Assembly (NCBI GenBank): GCA_023548195.1
Contig: JAJHZJ010000531.1
Span: forward strand, 4,760,802 to 4,824,801
Reading direction: 5' to 3'
From: Bettongia penicillata ogilbyi
Taxonomy: Eukaryota; Chordata; Mammalia; Diprotodontia; Potoroidae
Length of the DNA: 64,000 bases
The first letter of the stretch is position 1; every line of letters starts with the position of its first letter. Below are positions 9,561 to 22,150 of this stretch, in pieces. Both the position numbers and the translations under genes were made by a program. The notes beneath the pieces are model-generated. The model had not been told where the DNA came from and ran no database searches. It worked only from the letters and a program-made list of their open reading frames with translations.

Positions 9561-12399
9561 CAAAGAATCATGTATCTACTTAATTTTCTTTTCCCTGCAG
9601 TTCTAATTTTGCAGGAATACCTGAAAGATAGGAAGGGATCTTTTTTGCCTTCCAATACAACCAGAGCAAGTCAGAGCAATACATGCTAGCCAGAAATAAG
9701 GCTTAACAATTTGTCATTATTGCTTGCTTGTCCATTACCTCCCAAACCATTATTCTTCATTTTGTATGTAGAAAGTCTCATGTCTAGAAAAGTAGAAACT
9801 TTTGGTTATGTGGAATTACAATATTTTGACCTCATATCCCTTCGTGATGGACTGGAATCTGAAACAATGAAAAATGACATTTTAAATCAGTTTACGAGAA
9901 AGGGGGTGATTACCTTATGAGTCAGTCCATCAGTGGGTCTCCAGTGGGTGTCTCAGAGCTGGTTTTCTGCTCATCCCAGCACTTTCATGGTATTATCAGC
10001 AGGAAAAATGTTCATAGTGATCCTAGCAAGAGGAAGCACTCTTTTGTCCAAGAAAAGGGTGGCAAGGGCCCAGAACTTTGCCGTAGCAGTCAGAATTATT
10101 CCCCTCAGGAAGGTAAGCCATTTTCTCTAAAGAAAGTGCTTCACTTACTTCCCCTGAATCCCCACAGGCTTGAGCCCCAGGAATTGTTTTGCAATGTACT
10201 GTGTGTATTCCTGAAGTAACAATGTTTTATATATTTGTTTCCTTTCCATGTAGAGAATGGGGAAATCTGTAAGTTACTTTTGATTTATTTTAGGTTGTTT
10301 CCTGGTTTTCTAGTGTTTTACATTGCATGTCTCCTTTACCAAACGCCCTTTCCATGAGTGACGGTACATACCTGACCCCTGTGTTGAAGCATGTGAATGT
10401 GATTGGCAATGTCTCCTGCAAGTTTGGGCATTTGATGTTTTGCTTTTCTCCCACCTCTAAAGTTATTATTTCTTAATAAGCATATATAAACTTACCACCT
10501 GTATAAATCACTACAACCTATGGAATATTGCAAAACTTTTGTCAAAGGTTTGATTCCCCCAGGTATTCCTTCCAGCCAGAAGGATATTTTTCCAGGTCAG
10601 TGCTATAGATCCTAACTTCAGGTGTGCTAAGCCTTCCTGGAGCGAGGGAAGAAGCAGTTGGTGATTTGCAGTTATTTTATGATCTAGTCGGTCGTGTGCA
10701 TTACCAAGAATAGGATGCCAGCACTTTGGAAATGGCTCAATCAGATGATTTATAAAATGGCACTATAAAACATTTCCTACATACGAAAAGGGAGTCAAGT
10801 TAAGGAAATCGTGGGACTGTGGTAACATTCACTCATGCCTTATGTTTGCACTCTTCTTCCCATACTTTTGGAACAGTAACTGGGTTCACTACCATCCTTT
10901 GCCAGAAGAAAATTTTCCTCCCTGAAAACAATCATCCTGCTTCTGCTTAAGCTGATCTCTTTCCTCTTTCTTGTTTTTCATATTAATATTTTTTGTTTTT
11001 CTATCACTTTCCTTTTCTCATCCTGCACCCAGCAAACTCTGTCTTGTTATAAAGAATTACACAAAAAGAGAAAAAATGTCAGTAAAACTAACATATGATC
11101 TGAGCCTGACAAGTATATACAATATTCCACACTTATATTCCTCCACTTCTGCAAAGAAAGGGGAAAGAGGTGTATTTTCTCATCTGTTTTTGACCAGGCT
11201 TGATTGATAATTATACAGCATTCAAGTTTGTGATTTGTCCTTTGAATTCCCCTGCTGTAATTCTGTTTGTCGTTGTGTTTGCTTCACTGAGAATCATCTC
11301 ATGAAACTTTTCTCATGCTTCTATCCATTGTTTCTCAAAGCATGACATTATTCCATTCGCCTAGCACCATTTGTTTGGCCGTTTCCCAACTCTTACAGGT
11401 CCTATTTCTTGACGTCCCTGCTCCTCTAATTTTTTTTTTTAATATTTTGGTTACAATTGAAGACAGAAAAGGTGTCCATAGTATTTTCTTTGTTACTTTC
11501 TCCTTTAAGTACGCTCTGAAGAACAGCTCTGCCCAACTACTTAGAAATGGCATCCCCTTCCTCATGGCATGTCCTTCCTAAAATATACCAAGACCAATAT
11601 TTAAAGTAAATAAAAACCCGTGATGCATCTGAAAATATTTGTTTTTCTGAAGTCTTGTACCTCTGGAGTAAACAGTCTTGGCAGTCTATCCAGGGGCCAT
11701 CATCTAAAAGGATGATGGTGCTTGTTGATTTTTTACATTAGCTACATTTCAAGGAAGCAGCTTTCATTTGAAACCACGTTTACTTCAAAATAATCCCAAT
11801 TAATTTGAGTAGTTTTTTTTTTTAAAGATGAGCAATTTCATATATTTTATCAAAGTCTATTCATTTTAAACACTTCACAGTGATCCGAATATTTTGGAAA
11901 TCAGAATATTTTTGTTCTATGTAACTTGTCAAAAATCCTTTTCCATTTTGTCTTGCTTTTGACTGATAGGTTGAAGAAGATAGGTTTTTGGGGACTGCTA
12001 GCTGATTGCTGCAGGCCATTAGAAATCCTCAACTGTCCACCTGATGGGGGCAAAAGTTTGGGGACTTGGGGGTACTTAGTTCAAAGTCAGTGTTACAAAC
12101 AAGTCTGAGGATGCTTTCACCTTGATAATTTCTGCAAATTGGCATAATAGGACTGAAGTGAGTGGCACTGAAAGAAAATTATTTCTGCCATCTGCATCTC
12201 CTCTCCAGGCTATGAAATAACAAATAGGACAAATGGCTGATTCCTCATTTTGCTGTGGGCTGTTATCACCGCTGTGTAAATACACTTTAAAAAACACATT
12301 CTATAAAAAATTTTCTCTAATTATGTTTAGCAGAGAGAAAACTGGAATTTAAAAATTAGAGTGTGAACGCAATCGAGACCATTATCCCTCATTCATTCA

Positions 12400-13960
12400 T
12401 TTCAACAAAGTTACTTGTTCCATTTAATTGTGGTCATTCCACCTTTCCTGATACTGTTAATAGTAAGCACTTTTAAAGCATCTGCTATGTGCCAAGTACT
12501 GGGCTAAGCACTGGGAATACAAAGAAGAGGTCTCAAGGAGACCAGAATCTGTTGGGGGCGAGACAGCATGATAAGTATACAGGATAAATGGAAGGTAAAT
12601 AACAAGAGAATTGAGCACTGAGGGTTATTGGGAAAGTCTTTTTATATCAGTGGGAACTTCAAGGAAACCTGGAGATGAGAGAGAGAGAGAATTCCAGGAT
12701 TCCAGGTATGGAATTCTCCATGTGAAATTCCCAGTGAAAATTTCCAGAGCAGTCAGGATCTGGAGTTTGAGGGGGAGTAATGTTTTGAAGGGCTTAGACT
12801 GTCAAGAGTATTTTATATTTTATCCTGTTGGCATTAGGGAGCCACTGGAATTGATTGAAACAAGACGATGACATGGTTAGACCTGCACTTTTAGAAAATC
12901 AATTTAACAGCTAAATGGGGGATGAACTAGAGTGGGGAAAGTCTTGAGGAAAGCCAGGAGGCTATTTTAATAGTCCAAATGTGGAGGTGATGAAGACCTA
13001 CACTAGGGTGGTGACTGTGTCAGAAGAAAGAAGGGGGTATACAAAAGAGCTTTTACAAAGGTAAAATCGACTGGACTTGGCAACGGATAGGGGGTGAGGG
13101 AGAGTGAGAAGCTGTGTGACTCCCAGGTTATGAAACTGGGGGCCTGGGACAGTGGAGGTGTGGTCAACAGAAGTAAGGAAATTAGCAAAGGGGGAAGTTT
13201 TAGGGGAAAGATAATAGGTTCAGTTTTGGATATGGACATCCATTTAGAAACATCCAAGTTGGAGACGACAATCTTGAGGATAGGAAAGAGTTAGATAAGT
13301 AGATATAGGAGTTGACAACATAAGATCACTAAGAAAATAATAAAGAAGAGAAGAGAATCCAGGACAGACCCTTAGATGGATTACATACAGTGAATGGATG
13401 GCACTTGGATGAAGATCTGGTGAAGGGGAGTAATCCATTGGATAAGAAGAGACCCGAGAGAGTTGCCTCATTAACACCTAGAGAGAAGTGAATATCAGTG
13501 AGAAGAGAGTGATGGGCATGGGCAATGTCAGAAGCTGAAGGGAAGCCACGAAGGGTGAAAACTGAGAAAAGCCCATTGGCATTTAGGAGATTATTGGTAA
13601 TTTGAGAGATAACAGTCTCAGTTGAGTTATGAGGTTAGAAGCAAGAGTACAGAGATTGAGCAAAAGGAAGTGGAGGCATCTATTTTAGACAGCCTTCTCA
13701 AGGTGTGTTTAGTCACAAAGCAGGAGAATACATAACTAGTGATGATGATTGGTTCAAGTGAGGATTTGGGGGAATGGAATTGTTGGCATGAGGGAGACAG
13801 CCATTAGATGGGGACAGATTGATGAGTGACATAAAAGGGATGGTACTAGTGAGTTGATGTGTGTTGGAGGAGACAGAATGGCAGCACGCTCTGGCAAAAA
13901 GAATAAACTTCTTCCTAAGAGAGGAGTAAAGGAAGAGAGAATGGGAGAAAGTTTCTGATA
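12400..13960 (-). mobile_element. L2 LINE, 3' end through reverse transcriptase, antisense
   Basis: The left end carries the L2 tail in reverse (tgtgccaagtactgggctaa). Moving right, the + strand shows reverse complements of the L2 coding strand: gagccactggaattgattg, ggaggctattttaatagtcc, actcccaggttatgaaact and agttttggatatggacatcc. On the minus strand, degraded peptide blocks match the L2/CR1-clade RT thumb and linker, for example DVSKWMS and LSLTPYP at 13,003-13,257. The frame is broken by many stops, so it is an inactive, 5'-truncated copy of about 1.5 kb. Confidence 0.8.
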
Positions 13961-15264
13961 ATACCCAGTAAAGAGAGGAATAGAAAGAGCTCTAGGCTAA
14001 TGGCTGCAAAAATATTGATGTGAATGATACTTCAGAATTTCCTTCATCTTTTCTCATAATCATTTGAATTTTTGAAGTAAGTTTCCTTCAGAATCTGAAT
14101 TCCTTTATCCCTTCAATCTATTTTAGTTATGCCAACCATGGCTACAAATCAGTTTATCACCATTTCTCACAGAAATCTATCCTTATTAGAGTCCTGTCTT
14201 TTCTGGGTTTAAAAAAAAACCCATTGTTATTATTGATTACCTTTGATTCACTCATATTAGAACAGTAGTGCTTGAAAATAAAAATTCCAACAAATGATGA
14301 CTGTCATTTCTTTCATCTATCATTTTCATCAATTTTCTCTTCAGGAGAGTAACTGGTTCAAAATGATCTTGGTTATTTCATCATCTATGTACATATATTA
14401 ACTCTCCTTCTGCTTGTCAAAGCTCATCTCTTCTCCATTTTCTGTAGCAGTCATCCTTTTCTTATGCAGTTGATCTGTTTATAACTTGAGTTGATAAAAG
14501 GTTATTCCTCTTCTGTTATCAAATTAGGTCTTTTATAATACTCTTTTTTAAACTTAGCATTAAGTTACTTAATCTATATTTATAGTCTTTGTATTGAGAC
14601 ACACTTTTCAAAAAGATACTATTTATTAAATTGGCATGGGATGTTGAAGGGACCTTATACCCTTGAGTGCCTTGAGGGAAAAAAGCAGGCCATCAAAAGA
14701 AGTAAATAATTGTAAGAGTTAACTGTTTCCCATTTGAAAATGGTCTTTTCAAAATGGTTCTTTGGCATACAGAGATAAGCTTAAAGATTCCAAACCTGCA
14801 GTTTTATTTGCCAAGCTTGCAATTTAACAAGGGTTTTGGTGTTCCAAAGAATTTATTGTACATTTTTTTAAACTATGTTTTTAGTGTCTCTAATGACAAT
14901 TTCTTTTATGAAATTGATGTGTTTTTTAGCCAGAAGAGAAATATGAATCATGGGTCACCTTTTTCACTAACCAGAACTAAAAGCAGGTCCTAGTCTAATT
15001 CTATTTACTTTATACAATATCATAATAGGGAGGAATTTGGCTTTGTTATCTGCCTGAAAAATTAGGTATACGTTCTACCCATGCATATTGCAGTACACAT
15101 AGCACTGGAACATAAACATCAAGGGAACTAGACCTTAGACTTGTATTTATGCCATTACCCGAGAGGGTAGTGATCTTGGTCAAGTCACTTAAGTTGTAAC
15201 ATTCTTTGATTCTTAAACTCATGCATGAAATAATATGTGTGCACACATGCATGTGTGTGAGCTC

Positions 15265-15598
15265 TTCTCCACAATACAGCGATCCAAGACAGGTACAAAG
15301 GACTCACAAGGAATATGCTGTCCACATCCAGATAAAGAACTAATGGACTCTGAAAAGCATATTTTTTCACTTTATTCTTTATCATAGTTTTTTCCCTTTT
15401 AATCTCTTTCTTTCATAACTGACTAATATGGAAATGTTTTAGCACATGTATAACCTATATCAGATTGCCTCCCATTTTTGAAAGAGGGGAAGGAAGGAGG
15501 GAGAAAAATTTAGAACTCAAAATCTTGTAAAAATGTGCTAAAAATTGTTGTGATATGTAATTGGGGAAAAATAAGATTATTTTATATGAAACTTAAAA
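15265..15598 (+). mobile_element. L1-type 3' end fragment
   Basis: Sequence such as acaatacagcgatccaagac, then ggaaggaaggagggagaaaa and tagaactcaaaatcttgta, matches the shared 3' region seen in the other marsupial L1/HAL1 copies of this window. A related segment occurs at 33,145-33,375. Confidence 0.6.
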
Positions 15599-15680
15599 TA
15601 TGTGTGCACATGTACATTTGAGCATAGGTGCACACAAATACATGTGTATACATATGCCTGTACCTATACACAACCATTAA

Positions 15681-15925
15681 ATGTAGAGGCAGCATTGGAT
15701 AGAGTGCTGGGCCTGGAAGTCAGGAAGACCTGGGTTTGAATTTGACCTCAGACACTTAACTTGTGTGGTAACTTTTGGCAAGTCAGTTAATCTCTGTTTG
15801 CCTCAGTTTCCTCATCTATAAAATTAGAATAATGTTAGTATCTATCTCCCAGGGCTCTGGTGAGAGTAAAAGAGATATTTGTAAAGTGCTTTGCAATCTT
15901 TAAAGCACTGCATAAATCCTAGATA
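15681..15925 (+). mobile_element. MIR-type SINE
   Basis: The head aggcagcattggatagagtg is followed by gacctgggtttgaatttgac, gcctcagtttcctcatctat and the tail aagtgctttgcaatctttaa. The order is that of a full marsupial MIR/Ther-type copy. Confidence 0.85.
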
Positions 15926-16799
15926 TTTTGCATATATGATGTGTTATCCTGATAAATAGTTCATAATTCTTACCTTAACCTTAGATATCTTGAACTATAC
16001 ATACAGACAACATCTATCTCCTCCCCCTTACCACCCCGTTCATTTTGTCTAAATTGACTGGATTACAAAAATAAAGGGAACAAATTCATAATTCCATTCC
16101 TCATAATTGGACTCTGGAATTGGATTTTGGAGTTTAAGAACAATTAGTTGAATGGAGACATGTATTGTAAATGCATATTGCCAAGCTTGCATTGCAAACT
16201 CTTATGGGTTGGCCTTTTTTTTTTTTTTTTTTAATTTTTGATGTGGCTTTTTGTTACCCAAACCTTGCAGGATATACGCATTCTCTTAATCTAAACATGT
16301 AGAATACCAGTGTCTTGTTTTCTGTACATTAGATATTAGTTTTGTAGTTAATGTGCATGCAGCTGTGAATTTAATGTGTATTAGAGTGTCCTAATGCAAT
16401 ATGACTTATATATGCCTTGGATTGTCTGCTGTTCAGTCTTCCAAAGAGTCCTTGAGTTGACTGATAATGGCATCAGTGACTTTCACGTTGGTCAGTTATT
16501 TTATCCCTAGGTAGAATGACAATTGTCATTCCCTCTGTTCCGATGTTTTTACTTAGGTGCTAAGTTGGTAGCTTTGTTTTTCCTCCTTATAAGATCTGTT
16601 GGCCATAGTATGACAGGAAAGTTGAATTAAAGAAGACCAGTAGGAAACAAAAAAACTTAGGCTGGTTTCCTGGGATCTGGAAATAATGCTAGATAGAGAT
16701 AGTGTGACCTGTTTTTGATATGATTGACTTTGGTGTTATAATGAAAACAGTTTTAGACTAAATATTACTGGAGGAATCAAGAACTTGATAATATAATGG

Positions 16800-16985
16800 A
16801 TTGCATTTATGTAATAACTGATTTCTTTGGGATGTTAAGGCTTGTATAATGCTTTCCCCATGATGGCCCTGTGAGGTGTAAGTGATTATCATTTTATAAA
16901 TGAGGAAATTGAGGGTTAAAGTCATTGTGATCTGCTGAGACTTGCAAGGACTTAGGACCTCAGTTTTCAAGACCAATCCTCTTTT
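16800..16985 (-). mobile_element. MIR-type SINE, antisense
   Basis: The + strand shows ctgtgaggtgtaagtgatta followed by tttataaatgaggaaattga, the reversed MIR tail and core. Confidence 0.65.
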
Positions 16986-17059
16986 CCATATACCTCTGAG
17001 TAGTAATAGGAGCTATCCCACTGGGGAGCTGACTGGAACTGGCTAGTTGAGTAATATAA

Positions 17060-17307
17060 TTCCTTCCTTCCTTCCCTCCTTCCCTTCCTCCGTTCCTCCT
17101 TTCCTCTCTTCCTCCTTTCCTCTCTTCCTCCTTTCCTCTCTTCCTCCTTTCCTCTCTTCCTCCTTTCCTCTCTTCCTCCTTTCCTCTCTCCCTCCTTCCC
17201 TTTTTCCCTTCCCTTCCTCTCTTCCTCTCTCCCTCTCTCCCTCCTTCCCTTCCTCTCTTCCTCTTTCCTTCCTTCCCTTCCTCTATTCCTCTCTCCCTCC
17301 TTCCCTC
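17060..17307. repeat. Homopyrimidine tract with 16-bp tandem repeat
   Basis: The + strand is almost purely C and T for about 250 bases. Its centre is a tandem array of ttcctcctttcctctc, about six copies, flanked by diverged versions. It has strong H-DNA (triplex) potential and is probably polymorphic. A 119-codon ORF through it is a low-complexity artefact. Confidence 0.92.
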
Positions 17308-17924
17308 ATAGGGTATTATGAGACGCTTCCTGTGGTTATGCTACCCAAACAAATACATATTTTGATCACTGAAACCTCAAAAGATATCTTGGGATTTATG
17401 GCCTAGATTTTTTTTCTTCACCATTCCTTAAACCCAAATCAGTCTGGCCCTCATTGATTGACTAACAATAGGTCACAGGCCAAGCCTCATTTGGTCCTTG
17501 CTTGGGCCCTGATTGACTCAGTGAATGTAAATAGCAGTTGTTTCTAATTTTGGAAAATTCGGAGAGTTAATTGAGAACCTACTGGCATGAAGAGATCACT
17601 CTAATGAGTGTTTCTGGAAAAACTGATTGACCCCATGGATCCTTACTTGTATCTAAAAAGTCAATGACTAGCCATTAATAATTTAAATAATTAAACATTA
17701 TAATAGCATCAAACAGTGCCACATTAAATCAAGCTTAATTAAATTTGGAGATTTTTTTTCTCACATGTCCTAAAGTTTGCTTTTCAAGATGAAATGAGAT
17801 GAGTGCTTTCCAAATCTTTATATAAATGCTAGCTTCTTGCCATTATTAAGGAGAAAAAGTATTGTGTCTGATTTCAAATGTTTAAGCATCCAGAAAAAAA
17901 TTTTTTTTTAAATCTCAGCTAAAA

Positions 17925-18030
17925 GCATAGATCATAGATTTTGAGCTGGAGGCCATCATTTTACATATGAAGAATCTACAAACCATGGAGGTTATAATTT
18001 CCTCAGGGTCACACATATAGGCACCAAAGA
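17925..18030 (-). mobile_element. MIR-like fragment, antisense
   Basis: The + strand shows gatcatagattttgagctgg, then cattttacatatgaagaatc and ctcagggtcacacatatag, a common reversed SINE module. Confidence 0.5.
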
Positions 18031-18689
18031 TGTCAATGAGTTACTTAATTTGCCATGCATGTTAAACATGTGTAACTAATCTGTTGCCTTAATATTGTAC
18101 AGATACATTTTTACATGATTTGCCAGTAAGGTTCCAGGATTTGTTACCTGTAAAATGAGGAAATTGCGTAGATAATAGCCTCTTCCTTTTTCTATAGCCT
18201 ATCTGTAGAATAGAAGTTTGAAGAAATAATTTTGTAGTGATTCTGTTCCTGTTGCAATGTTTATCTATAAAAGATGACCAAACAACTTTGCAAATGTGGT
18301 CCAACAACGCGACAATAACGACTTGCCATCATGCTTGTACCTATGTTTCTATGTGATTGTGAGCCTCAAATGTAAAGTGCTTTGCAAATTTTAAAGCATT
18401 ATATAAAGTCAGTTGTTAATTATAAAAACAAGTAAAACGTAGTATCTAATTTAACATCCATCTGTGAATTTCAGCATTATCATTAGCTGCCTCCCACGCC
18501 TGAGGAAGTCAGTTGAATTAGTTAATTTCTATCTCATTCATACCCTCTCTAACTAACGGAAAATAAAAATTTGTCGTCAGTAGTATGGGACAAGCAGGAT
18601 TTAACAGGATTAAGAGAAATGGTTGATTTTAAGTGACTAGGGTTAAAGCATGGCACGGTAGAAATGCTTCATTTCTTCTCATACACTAG

Positions 18690-18823
18690 AAACCAGTCCA
18701 ACGTCAGGAGGATGCATACGGCAGTGAAGCTTAATGGAGTTGTCCTCAACAAATCCCAGGATGCCCAGCTGGTCTTGTTGAATATGCCTGGTCCCCCCAA
18801 AAATCGACAAGGAGATGAAAACT
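18690..18823 (+). CDS. SLC12A7: KCC4 penultimate exon with regulatory threonine
   Basis: The exon is 134 nt, phase 2 in and phase 1 out. It starts after catacactag and ends before gtatcc. The peptide includes [27 protein letters not shown] and [17 protein letters not shown]; the final split codon becomes Tyr with the next exon. This is among the most conserved parts of the KCC tail. The threonine of MHTAVKLN corresponds to the WNK/SPAK-regulated site 2 (Thr1048 in KCC3), whose phosphorylation inhibits transport. [12 protein letters not shown] fits KCC4 better than the NEVIV forms I recall for KCC1-3. The donor gtatcc is poor; read-through would add only Cys-Ile-Leu-Phe before a stop and remove the last 30 residues. 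Confidence 0.95.
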
Positions 18824-18894
18824 GTATCCTTTTTTGATGGATTTTTATGCTGAGATGTACAAATAATGTAACCTTTTGCAATTTTGTGTTCATG

Positions 18895-19085
18895 GGATCA
18901 TACGTTTAGAGCTGCCAAGGTCTTTTGGAGGTCATTGAATTCAACTCTCATTTTGCGGATGCAGAAACTGTGACTTAAACAAATTGCAAAAGGTCACGTA
19001 GCTAAGTGTCATGGATGGGATTTGTACCTCCCTCTTTCTGGCTCCCTGAGTCTAGCACTCTCTTCACTGCACTACATTGCCTATC
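18895..19085 (-). mobile_element. MIR-like SINE, antisense
   Basis: The + strand begins gatcatacgtttagagctgc and runs through cattttgcggatgcagaaac to aggtcacgtagctaagtgtc and a terminal cactgcactacattgcctat. It begins about 70 bp downstream of the penultimate exon. Confidence 0.65.
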
Positions 19086-19164
19086 CAATGGGTTCTCTTC
19101 TCAGGTTTTCCATAAGAGGAGTTTTCTGTCTGAACAAACAGGAGGTGTAGGTTGGGAAGTAGAG

Positions 19165-19265
19165 TTCAGCAGATACTATTCATTAAACACCTTTTCTCAG
19201 CCATGTGCTGGGGATGTAAAAATAAATGAAACTGTTCCTCATCTTCAAGGAGAGTTAGTCTTTTC
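19165..19265 (-). mobile_element. L2 3'-tail fragment, antisense
   Basis: The + strand shows ttcattaaacaccttttctc followed by catgtgctggggatgtaaaa and ttcaaggagagttagtc, the reversed L2 end. Confidence 0.55.
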
Positions 19266-19399
19266 GTAGATAGTAGAAATGAGGAAGCTGTCTTTGGGGA
19301 CAAGAGTCTGCATCATCTTGAACCTCTTTCATCACTTCTTTGTGTGTTAAAGTGAGAGTGCTAGTGGAGCTGAGTGCGGAATCCTAGCTGCCATAGCAA

Positions 19400-19655
19400 C
19401 TGCAATAATAATAAAATGGCTAATATTTATACAAAACTTCAGGCGTCAGAAAGTGTTTTATAAATACTATCTTAGACGATTCTCATGATAAGCCTGACAG
19501 AGAAGTAGCATTATTATTCTAATTTTACAGATGAGGAAACTGAGGCAGGTAGATTAATGAACTCCTCTAGGGTTACCCAGTGTGTTTGTGAGGCCAGTTT
19601 TGAACGTGGGTCTAGGTCTAGCACTCCATCCACCAAGCCACCTAGGTGTCTCTAG
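19400..19655 (-). mobile_element. MIR-type SINE, near full length, antisense
   Basis: The + strand runs from ggctaatatttatacaaaac through attttacagatgaggaaact to agcactccatccaccaagcc and cacctaggtgtctc, the complete reversed marsupial MIR-type SINE. Confidence 0.85.
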
Positions 19656-20639
19656 GTTTATTCCAAGGCAAGAACTCTGCCCACTGTATGTTTGCACTTT
19701 ACATGTCAAGGTAGAGGGTCGTAATAAGGCACAGTTTAGAACGAAGAGGCGCATCTCAATAGCAAATGTTGAATTACTAAAACATCAGAAAAAGAGTGTC
19801 CGTTAGAAATTTAAGACAAGAATAACAGCACATAATGAGGTGGGAGAGGGAGACAGAAAGACTACAGAGATTGAATTACAAGAAAATACTAAGTTAACTC
19901 AATGTACTTTGCTTGCCTAATAACATTTAATGGGAAGTGACATTATCCTCCAAATATTTGAAAAGCATGAAGGAGTCCCAGGGGGGTATAAGTAAGAATA
20001 ATAGATGGGGTGAACTTGAACATGGAAAACTTTAGCCTTTATCAGATAAAAATGTCCAAATGGTGATGATAATTGAAATACCGATAGATGATTGGGAAAT
20101 AGTGGGGTTACTTGCCCTATCTGAAAACTGGATTTGTGTTAGTAAGTGAGCATGGAAGGAGGCCAGGTGATCTTGGCAAGTTTGTTGGACAAGGAGACCA
20201 AGATTATATTCCCAAATCACTAATGCGTTGTTGGACTTTGATCATTGCACTTTACCCTCTGAGCCTCTGTTTTTTCCCCATTATACACAAGAGAGAAACA
20301 GTATTTCCCACATTATTGTAGGAGATGGAAGAAGGCTTTCATAAAGTAGCATCTGTTTTTGACATAAAAAGACTGAATAAATGTACAATATAGCCAGTAT
20401 TCTGAACATTCAGGCTCTGAGGTTTATGCTACTGCTTTTGCTGCCTTTGAATGGACTGTTCTGTTGATTTAACATCTCCCTAGAACAACTTTTCTCAGAT
20501 CATACATCACAGGAAGATTCCCTTCACTATACTTTTCTTTCTGCCCAGTTAACTGGTGCCATGTTAGAACTGGGGTTGTAAAGGTCCCCAGTTACTCTTA
20601 GGGATATGAACACTGTTTCTTTCCCCTTCTTCCCTTTAT

Positions 20640-20760
20640 CCATTTAACATATTGATTGAGTACCTATTTACTGTGTGCAAGAACTTGTAGAGGGGCTAGA
20701 TGATATAAAGATGAAATTTAATCCTTACCCTAAAGGAACTTATAATCATTATGGGGGATG
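20640..20760 (-). mobile_element. L2 3'-tail fragment, antisense
   Basis: The + strand shows gattgagtacctatttactg followed by taaaggaacttataatcatt, the reversed L2 3' end. Confidence 0.5.
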
Positions 20761-21429
20761 AGATCATTTCACCAATAATAATGATATAAAGTAAAATGAG
20801 ATACGGGCCATTAGAGGGAGAACAAGTCCACACTGGTTCTCTTGGATCCTCCACTTCTGATTTACTGGGAAGGTTGAAGTGTTAACATTGATTCTCCAAG
20901 GCTTTACATGTGAACACCCTTCACTGCCACCCTTTGCCCACTCCCATTATCACTTTAGAGAACTACTGTTTCATAGTGTGTCTGAGCCATGGTCTTTCTT
21001 GGAGGAACAGTAAGAAATTAGTGCTCGAGTGCCCTGGAGGGGCTTAATGGTAGGTTTGTGTACATTCCTCTTTGGTCACCATGTTTCAGCTGGGTTGTGT
21101 GTAGACAGAGGTTAGAGCCAGTAAGAAAATACAGTTCCCATAGGTGAAGCATATGTGTCTAGTACATATAACTAAACACTGGCCTTGTAATACAGGATTT
21201 GATTTAACATCTAAAGGCATAATAAATGATTATTTTTTTAAAAAAAGGGACATATACAAAGGAGATTGGACTGAAAGAGGATATAAAAGACCTAATACCT
21301 TAAAAGTAACTAAGATGTGATCTTGGTATGGTTATACATTTTCTTCCTTCTTTCTCTCCTCCAACTCTTTGTGCTCATCCAGTATGATGGAGACAGAATG
21401 ATACCAGGGTAAACAGAATTCCTTTAGGA

Positions 21430-21620
21430 GGTCAGTCAGCAAGCATTTGTGTGTGTGTATATCCATGTGCACATGCCAAGCACTGTGCTAGGAATACAAA
21501 GTAAGGCAAAAATCAAGATTTCTGATCTCCAGGATCTGGAATTCTAATAGAGCAGATAACATGCAAATAAGCCAGATAGATAAGATGGACATGGCAGGAA
21601 ATCTCAACAGAAAGAGCAAA
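21430..21620 (-). mobile_element. L2 3'-end fragment, antisense
   Basis: The + strand shows tgccaagcactgtgctagga followed by ggaattctaatagagcagat and aacatgcaaataagccagat, the reversed L2 3' region. Confidence 0.6.
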
Positions 21621-21914
21621 GGGAACCCAAAGAGGAAAGATGAAAATAAGGAGAATATTAGATAAGACCCAAATCAGTTAAATAATTCTGAGCAGCCCTG
21701 GTGAAAAAAGAGCATGGAAGGGCTGCTTCTCCCTAGTAGGATTTAAGTTCCTTGAAAGTGAGATAATTTTGGCTTTATGTCCCCAAAGCCTAATACATAG
21801 TAGGAACTTTATAAAGGCTTGTTGAATTGAATTGAGTTTTCCAATCATTGACTTAAATATGAGGTTCTGAGATTAATGTAAATTTTATTTATTCATATCC
21901 CATGTCCTCTACTA

Positions 21915-22150
21915 TGAAGCAGCTAAGGTGGTGCAGTGGATAGAGCAGTAGATGTGGAATCAAGGAAGACCCAAATTCAAATCTGGCCTCAGACACTTAG
22001 AGATATGTGACCTTGGCAAATCAGTTGACTCACTTTCCTCATCTGTAAAATGGGGTTAATAAAAACCTTTCTCTCAGGGTTGCTGTGAGAATAAAATAAG
22101 ATAATAAAATGCGAACCATAAAGTGTTACATAAATATTATAGTCTTTATT
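21915..22150 (+). mobile_element. MIR-type SINE
   Basis: The head aagcagctaaggtggtgcag is followed by ctggcctcagacacttagag, cctcatctgtaaaatggggt and the tail ataaagtgttacataaatat. Confidence 0.85.

Larger units (their letters stand above)
9310..18689 (+). other. SLC12A7: SLC12A7 intron upstream of penultimate exon
   Basis: This is the largest intron in the window, about 9.4 kb. It contains an L2 tail fragment (9,488-9,560), a 1.5-kb antisense L2 (12,400-13,960), an L1 3' end (15,265-15,598), MIR SINEs, a poly-T run (16,217-16,232) and a homopyrimidine tract (17,060-17,307). The stretches 9,570-12,390, 13,970-15,250, 15,930-16,790 and 17,310-17,920 show no recognisable gene or repeat; scattered ORFs of 60-100 codons look like chance. 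Confidence 0.55.

Noticed and set aside
17047..17406. 119-codon ORF rich in Ser, Pro, Leu and Phe
   Set aside because: It is a translation of the homopyrimidine repeat; no domain or splice context.
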